From positions 1-9,797 of the forward strand of contig QNAG01000097.1 of assembly GCA_003641415.1 (NCBI GenBank): a stretch of 9,797 nucleotides of DNA. The letters are read 5' to 3'. Below are positions 6,648 to 9,797 of this stretch, one piece after another. The notes under the pieces were generated by a model, which searched no databases, was not told the DNA's origin, and saw only the letters and a program-made list of their open reading frames with translations. The position numbers were made by a program, and so were the translations under genes. Within the stretch, counting starts at the first letter, position 1. The number at the start of each line of letters is the position of its first letter. This stretch comes from Candidatus Zixiibacteriota bacterium. Its GTDB lineage: Bacteria; Zixibacteria; MSB-5A5; GN15; FEB-12.

Positions 6648-7369
6648 TGAAAACCATTGTTGTTACTGGTGCAACTCGTGGCCTCGGATTGGCGATTGCC
6701 AAACGCTGTGCTGAAGAGGGCTATAAAGTCGTTGGAATCGGACGCGAGCTCAGCTCCGAGTTGCAATCTTTGTCGGCGGAGCATCCGCAGCAGATTTTTT
6801 TTGAAGCGTATGATTTTGAATATACGGCAGGCATTCATGCTTTTGCAACGCGACTTGCTAAAGAGTATGGGCGACCTTGGGGGCTTGTGAACAATGCTGC
6901 TCTCGGTCATGATGGCGTGTTGGCAACGCTTCATGAACGAGATATCGCTGAGCTGATTAAGGTTAATATTGAAGCCCCCATCCTGCTGACGAAGTACCTG
7001 ATTCGACCGATGCTGATTAACCGTGGTGGACGCATTGTTAATATTTCTTCAATCATTGCCTCTACCGGATTTAATGGTCTCTCTGTTTATGCCGCTACTA
7101 AGGCTGCACTTTCCGGTTTTACTCGGTCATTGGCTCGAGAAGTAGGAAAAGCAGGGATTACTGTTAACACGGTTGCACCTGGCTATATGGAAACTGATAT
7201 GACTTCTGGATTACAAGGGGAGAAACTGCAGTCGATCCGGCGACGCAGTCCGTTAGGTCAGTTAGCCCGTCCAGATGATGTAGCTAACGCGGTGAGTTTT
7301 CTTTTGGGAGAACAAGCATTAAGTGTTACTGGTTCAACGATGACCATTGATGCAGGTAGTACCGCATGA
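6647..7369 (+). CDS. FabG-like short-chain dehydrogenase/reductase
   Basis: This 240-residue classical SDR has a Rossmann fold and uses NAD(P)H. Seen: TGATRGLG at 7-14 (nucleotide binding), NNAA at 82-85, and a complete active site with Asn107, Ser135 (NISSI), Tyr148 and Lys152 (YAATK), then VAPGYMETDM at 177-186. Length and motifs match 3-oxoacyl-ACP reductases. In this setting it probably reduces a keto group on an acyl chain held by the neighbouring carrier protein, giving a hydroxyacyl group; reduction of a sugar intermediate is the main alternative. An arginine in the nucleotide loop (TRG) is common in NADPH-using members but does not settle the cofactor. The start overlaps the ligase stop by one base and the stop overlaps the next gene by four. 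Confidence 0.88.
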   Translation: MKTIVVTGATRGLGLAIAKRCAEEGYKVVGIGRELSSELQSLSAEHPQQIFFEAYDFEYTAGIHAFATRLAKEYGRPWGLVNNAALGHDGVLATLHERDIAELIKVNIEAPILLTKYLIRPMLINRGGRIVNISSIIASTGFNGLSVYAATKAALSGFTRSLAREVGKAGITVNTVAPGYMETDMTSGLQGEKLQSIRRRSPLGQLARPDDVANAVSFLLGEQALSVTGSTMTIDAGSTA

Positions 7370-8178
7370 ATTTGGATGTTGACAACCTAATTGTCCGGTT
7401 TGCTGATCCTTTGGATGGTAATGAAATTGCTCAACTTTTTTGCGAGGATGGAACGAATCTCTACGATTGGTCTGAGCAAAAATGGAGGCATTATTATATT
7501 GATTATCCAGATGGTCAACCGGTTGCATTGGTAGCAGAAATAGGTGGGGGAATCATCGGTCATTATGGCATGTTGCCCGTAGATATTGGGGGGTGGTCCG
7601 CCATGCTCGGGCTTCACGCCTATGTATCTACGAAATATCGAGGCTTAACGATCATTTCTGCTTTGATGGCAGAAGTTGATAGGGTTTGCAAAGCCAAGGG
7701 AATTTCACTGATCTGTGGTTTTGCCAATCCGCAATTTTCTTTGATTAAGAAAACATTCTTTAAGTGGAATATTGGGTTCTGGATTGGTTTCAAGAAGTCC
7801 ACTACATTTGCTGATGTTGTGCGGGATGATGAGACCTTTTATTTCCATTATTCGGATGCTTGGTATCAGTGGCGATTTGGTGAAGATCGAAACTCTTACT
7901 TGAGCCTATTTGTTGATATCGAGGGTAATGAGCGGCAGCAGCTTTTGAAAATGCGAAATTCTGGCGCCAATTTCGATGAAGATTTATTTGCCGCTACCGA
8001 ATGCTGGTCAAATGCATCTATGTATGCAAAGGATCAAGACGACCAGTTTTGCCAACCTTTTTCTGTGAAAGTATACGATCGGGCGCTGGTTGATTTGGGT
8101 ATACTTAAACCCGAAAACTGGTTTATTGAAATGGGTGATTCCGACACCTTCAGTTACGTTCCTTGGAGTAAACGATAA
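7366..8178 (+). CDS. GNAT-family acyltransferase
   Basis: The product has 270 residues. Residues 10-135 look like a GNAT core: VRFADPLDGNEIAQLF, a central strand with GIIGHYGMLPVDI (62-74), then LHAYVSTKYRGLTIISALM (83-101) at the place of the acyl-CoA pyrophosphate loop, although the usual G-x-G/A is not perfect (YRGLTI). The C-terminal 130 residues include DAWYQWRFGED (164-174) and end in NWFIEMGDSDTFSYVPW, a pattern I associate with larger GNAT proteins of sugar-modification loci. It lies between a FabG-like reductase and PseI and overlaps both genes. I infer that it transfers a carrier- or CoA-bound acyl group to an amine or hydroxyl of the nonulosonic acid or its precursor. Donor and acceptor are not proven by sequence. 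Confidence 0.75.
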   Translation: MNLDVDNLIVRFADPLDGNEIAQLFCEDGTNLYDWSEQKWRHYYIDYPDGQPVALVAEIGGGIIGHYGMLPVDIGGWSAMLGLHAYVSTKYRGLTIISALMAEVDRVCKAKGISLICGFANPQFSLIKKTFFKWNIGFWIGFKKSTTFADVVRDDETFYFHYSDAWYQWRFGEDRNSYLSLFVDIEGNERQQLLKMRNSGANFDEDLFAATECWSNASMYAKDQDDQFCQPFSVKVYDRALVDLGILKPENWFIEMGDSDTFSYVPWSKR

Positions 8179-9224
8179 TGATTGAAATTGCAAAATACTT
8201 AATAGGTGATACGCAGCCCCCCTTTATCATTGCAGAAATGTCTGGAAACCATAATCAGTCGCTAGACCGTGCCCTTAGACTAGTTGATGCTGCTGTGGAA
8301 GCAGGGGCTCATGCATTAAAATTGCAAACCGCAAGCCCTGATGGGCTAACTTTGGATGTTGATGGGCCAGATTTTATGATTTCTGACCCAGGCAGTCTCT
8401 GGTATGGCAAAAACCTCTACAAGTTGTATCAGGAGGCTGCTACACCTTGGGAGTGGCATGCCAAGATATTTGATTATTGTCGTGAGCGTGGCATTATCGT
8501 GTTTAGTTCTCCCTTTGAATTGAAAGCTGTCGAATTACTCGAAGAACTTGATGCGCCTTGCTACAAAATTGCATCATTTGAACTCGTTGATATGCAATTA
8601 ATTCGGCGTGTGGCACAGACAGGTAAGCCGATGATCATGTCTACGGGGATGGCTACTTTGTCTGATATTGAATTGGCTGTGAATGTAGCTCGTAATGAGG
8701 GGAATAATCAGATTGTTTTGCTTAAATGCACTTCAACTTACCCTGCTACCCCTGAAGATTCAAACCTTATAACCCTCCCGCACCTTCGTGCTGCATTTGG
8801 TACAGAGGTCGGGCTGTCTGATCACACCATGGGCATCGGTGTCCCGTGCGCAGCGGTTGCTCTTGGGGCAACCGTTGTTGAAAAACACTTCACTCTTTCT
8901 CGTGAAGAAGGTGGGGTTGATGCGGCGTTTTCTCTCGAACCGCATGAACTGAAACAACTTGTAATTGAAACAGAGCGTGCTTGGCAGGCGCGGGGGGCTG
9001 TTGTCTACGGTGGTAGTGAACGGGAGCAGGCATCTTTAAAATATCGTCGCTCCGTTTATATAAGTGAAGATGTTAAAGAGGGAGAGATTTTAACCCATGA
9101 AAATACTCGTGTAGTGCGACCGGGGTATGGTCTTCATCCTAAATATCTCGAAATACTTATTGGCCGTAGGGTGAACCAGAAGCTAAAGAAAGGTACTGCT
9201 ATGTCTTGGGAGTTTATCGGATGA
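8178..9224 (+). CDS. pseI: Pseudaminic acid synthase PseI (NeuB family)
   Basis: PseI condenses 2,4-diacetamido-2,4,6-trideoxy-L-altrose with phosphoenolpyruvate to give pseudaminic acid. The 348 residues cover a TIM barrel and a C-terminal SAF (antifreeze-like) domain from about 285. Seen: IAEMSGNHNQSLDRAL at 18-33, KLQT at 48-51, SLWYGKNLYKLYQEA at 73-87 followed by TPWEWHAKIF, CYKIASFE at 128-135, MSTGMA at 154-159, CTSTYP at 184-189, GLSDHTMG at 212-219 with His216, and EKHFTL at 235-240 with His237; the two histidines match the metal ligands of the family. The MSGNHN and LWYGKNLY-TPWEWH signatures point to PseI rather than NeuB or LegI. The start overlaps the preceding stop by one base. 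Confidence 0.93.
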   Translation: MIEIAKYLIGDTQPPFIIAEMSGNHNQSLDRALRLVDAAVEAGAHALKLQTASPDGLTLDVDGPDFMISDPGSLWYGKNLYKLYQEAATPWEWHAKIFDYCRERGIIVFSSPFELKAVELLEELDAPCYKIASFELVDMQLIRRVAQTGKPMIMSTGMATLSDIELAVNVARNEGNNQIVLLKCTSTYPATPEDSNLITLPHLRAAFGTEVGLSDHTMGIGVPCAAVALGATVVEKHFTLSREEGGVDAAFSLEPHELKQLVIETERAWQARGAVVYGGSEREQASLKYRRSVYISEDVKEGEILTHENTRVVRPGYGLHPKYLEILIGRRVNQKLKKGTAMSWEFIG

Positions 9225-9797
9225 CGGTTGTTCTAGTCATTGCCGCCCATACAGATGACGAAGCTCTCGGTTGTGCTGGTACCATTGCCAAGCATGTTGC
9301 CAGTGGTGATGAAGTCCATTTGCTGTTTATGACCGACGGTGTTGGATCAAGACTGGTCACTGATGAGTCTGTACTGCAGCGAAAAAATGCTGCCGATAAA
9401 GCAGCGAAAATTCTTGGTGTGTCATCTAAGCAGAACTTTGATTTTCCTGATAACCAAATGGACAGTGTTCCGTTGCTGGATATTGTGAAGAGAATTGAGG
9501 GTGTCATAGACGAGCATCAACCCGAAATTATCTACACCCACCATATTGGTGACTTGAATGTTGATCACCAAGTTACCCACAAAGCGGCTTTAACCGCGTG
9601 TCGCCCGCAGCCTAGTTTTTGTGTTAGGGAAATCTGTGCGTTTGAGGTGATGTCGAGCACCGAGTGGTCCAGTACTGGATCAGCTCCTTTTTTACCGAAT
9701 ATGTATGTAGATATTGCAGATTATTGGGATGTTAAAAGTAGGGTATTGCAAGCCTATTCTGACGAGATGCGTCAAATTCCCCATTCCCGTAGTATCG
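9221..9797 (+). CDS. PIG-L/LmbE-type N-deacetylase, 3' end outside window
   Basis: An open frame from ATG 9221, overlapping the PseI stop (ATGA), continues to the window edge, giving 192 residues of an incomplete protein. It matches the zinc-dependent PIG-L family, which removes N-acetyl groups from sugars (GlcNAc-PI, mycothiol and bacillithiol precursors). Seen: VIAAHTDDEALGCAGT, where AHTDDE (9-14) stands for the usual AHPDDE and keeps His10, Asp13 and Glu14; LLFMTDGVGSR at 34-44; and YTHHIGDLNVDHQVTH at 105-120 with His116 as the likely third zinc ligand. Only the proline of the first motif is changed. In this cluster it could free an amine on Pse or an intermediate so that another acyl group can be put there; this is inference. 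Confidence 0.88.
   Translation, partial: MTVVLVIAAHTDDEALGCAGTIAKHVASGDEVHLLFMTDGVGSRLVTDESVLQRKNAADKAAKILGVSSKQNFDFPDNQMDSVPLLDIVKRIEGVIDEHQPEIIYTHHIGDLNVDHQVTHKAALTACRPQPSFCVREICAFEVMSSTEWSSTGSAPFLPNMYVDIADYWDVKSRVLQAYSDEMRQIPHSRSI

Noticed and set aside
8178..9224. NeuB (sialic acid) or LegI (legionaminic acid) synthase instead of PseI
   Set aside because: The MSGNHN and LWYGKNLY...TPWEWH signatures and the presence of pseG and a pseH-like domain fit pseudaminic acid better.
1..9797. CRISPR array, tRNA, rRNA, insertion sequence or attachment site
   Set aside because: I found no regular direct repeats, transposase, inverted-repeat ends or tRNA-like cloverleaf on either strand by eye.

Overview
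The window is a single + strand gene cluster for making and tailoring a nonulosonic acid, most likely pseudaminic acid (Pse), the sugar that many motile Gram-negative bacteria put on flagellin or surface polysaccharide. The base composition is moderate (I judge it mid-40s % GC by eye). Start and stop codons overlap through most of the cluster and there are no introns, so this is a bacterium, and the Pse pathway and gene style suggest a proteobacterium. I cannot name the genus. The flagellin or glycosyltransferase target lies outside the window.

Layout: positions 1-151 hold the tail of pseF (CMP-Pse synthetase), with an in-frame amber codon. PseG (UDP-sugar hydrolase) follows at 155-1261. Positions 1289-1862 are decayed: a SAM-methyltransferase broken by two frameshifts and apparently an internal deletion, then a 50-codon orphan ORF. 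At 1863-4115 a PseH-type N-acetyltransferase is fused to an FkbH-type HAD glyceryl-transfer enzyme. At 4112-4852 a VOC (methylmalonyl-CoA-epimerase-like) domain is fused to an acyl carrier domain. A 227-base gap (4853-5079) may contain another gene remnant. From 5080 a tightly overlapping run encodes a free acyl carrier protein, an AMP-forming acyl ligase, a FabG-like reductase, a GNAT acyltransferase, PseI (Pse synthase) and the start of a PIG-L/LmbE deacetylase that leaves the window.

Working model (inference): PseH, PseG, PseI and PseF make CMP-Pse. The FkbH, carrier, ligase and reductase genes prepare an unusual acyl group, probably glycerate-derived, on a carrier protein. The PIG-L enzyme exposes an amine and the GNAT installs the new acyl group. 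The dead methyltransferase may once have O-methylated that group; from memory, di-O-methylglyceroyl-Pse has been reported on Campylobacter jejuni flagellin. An 11-G tract lies exactly in the FkbH catalytic motif and could act as a phase-variation switch. The amber codon, the frameshifts and the G tract could also partly reflect sequencing error or locus decay, and this should be settled first.
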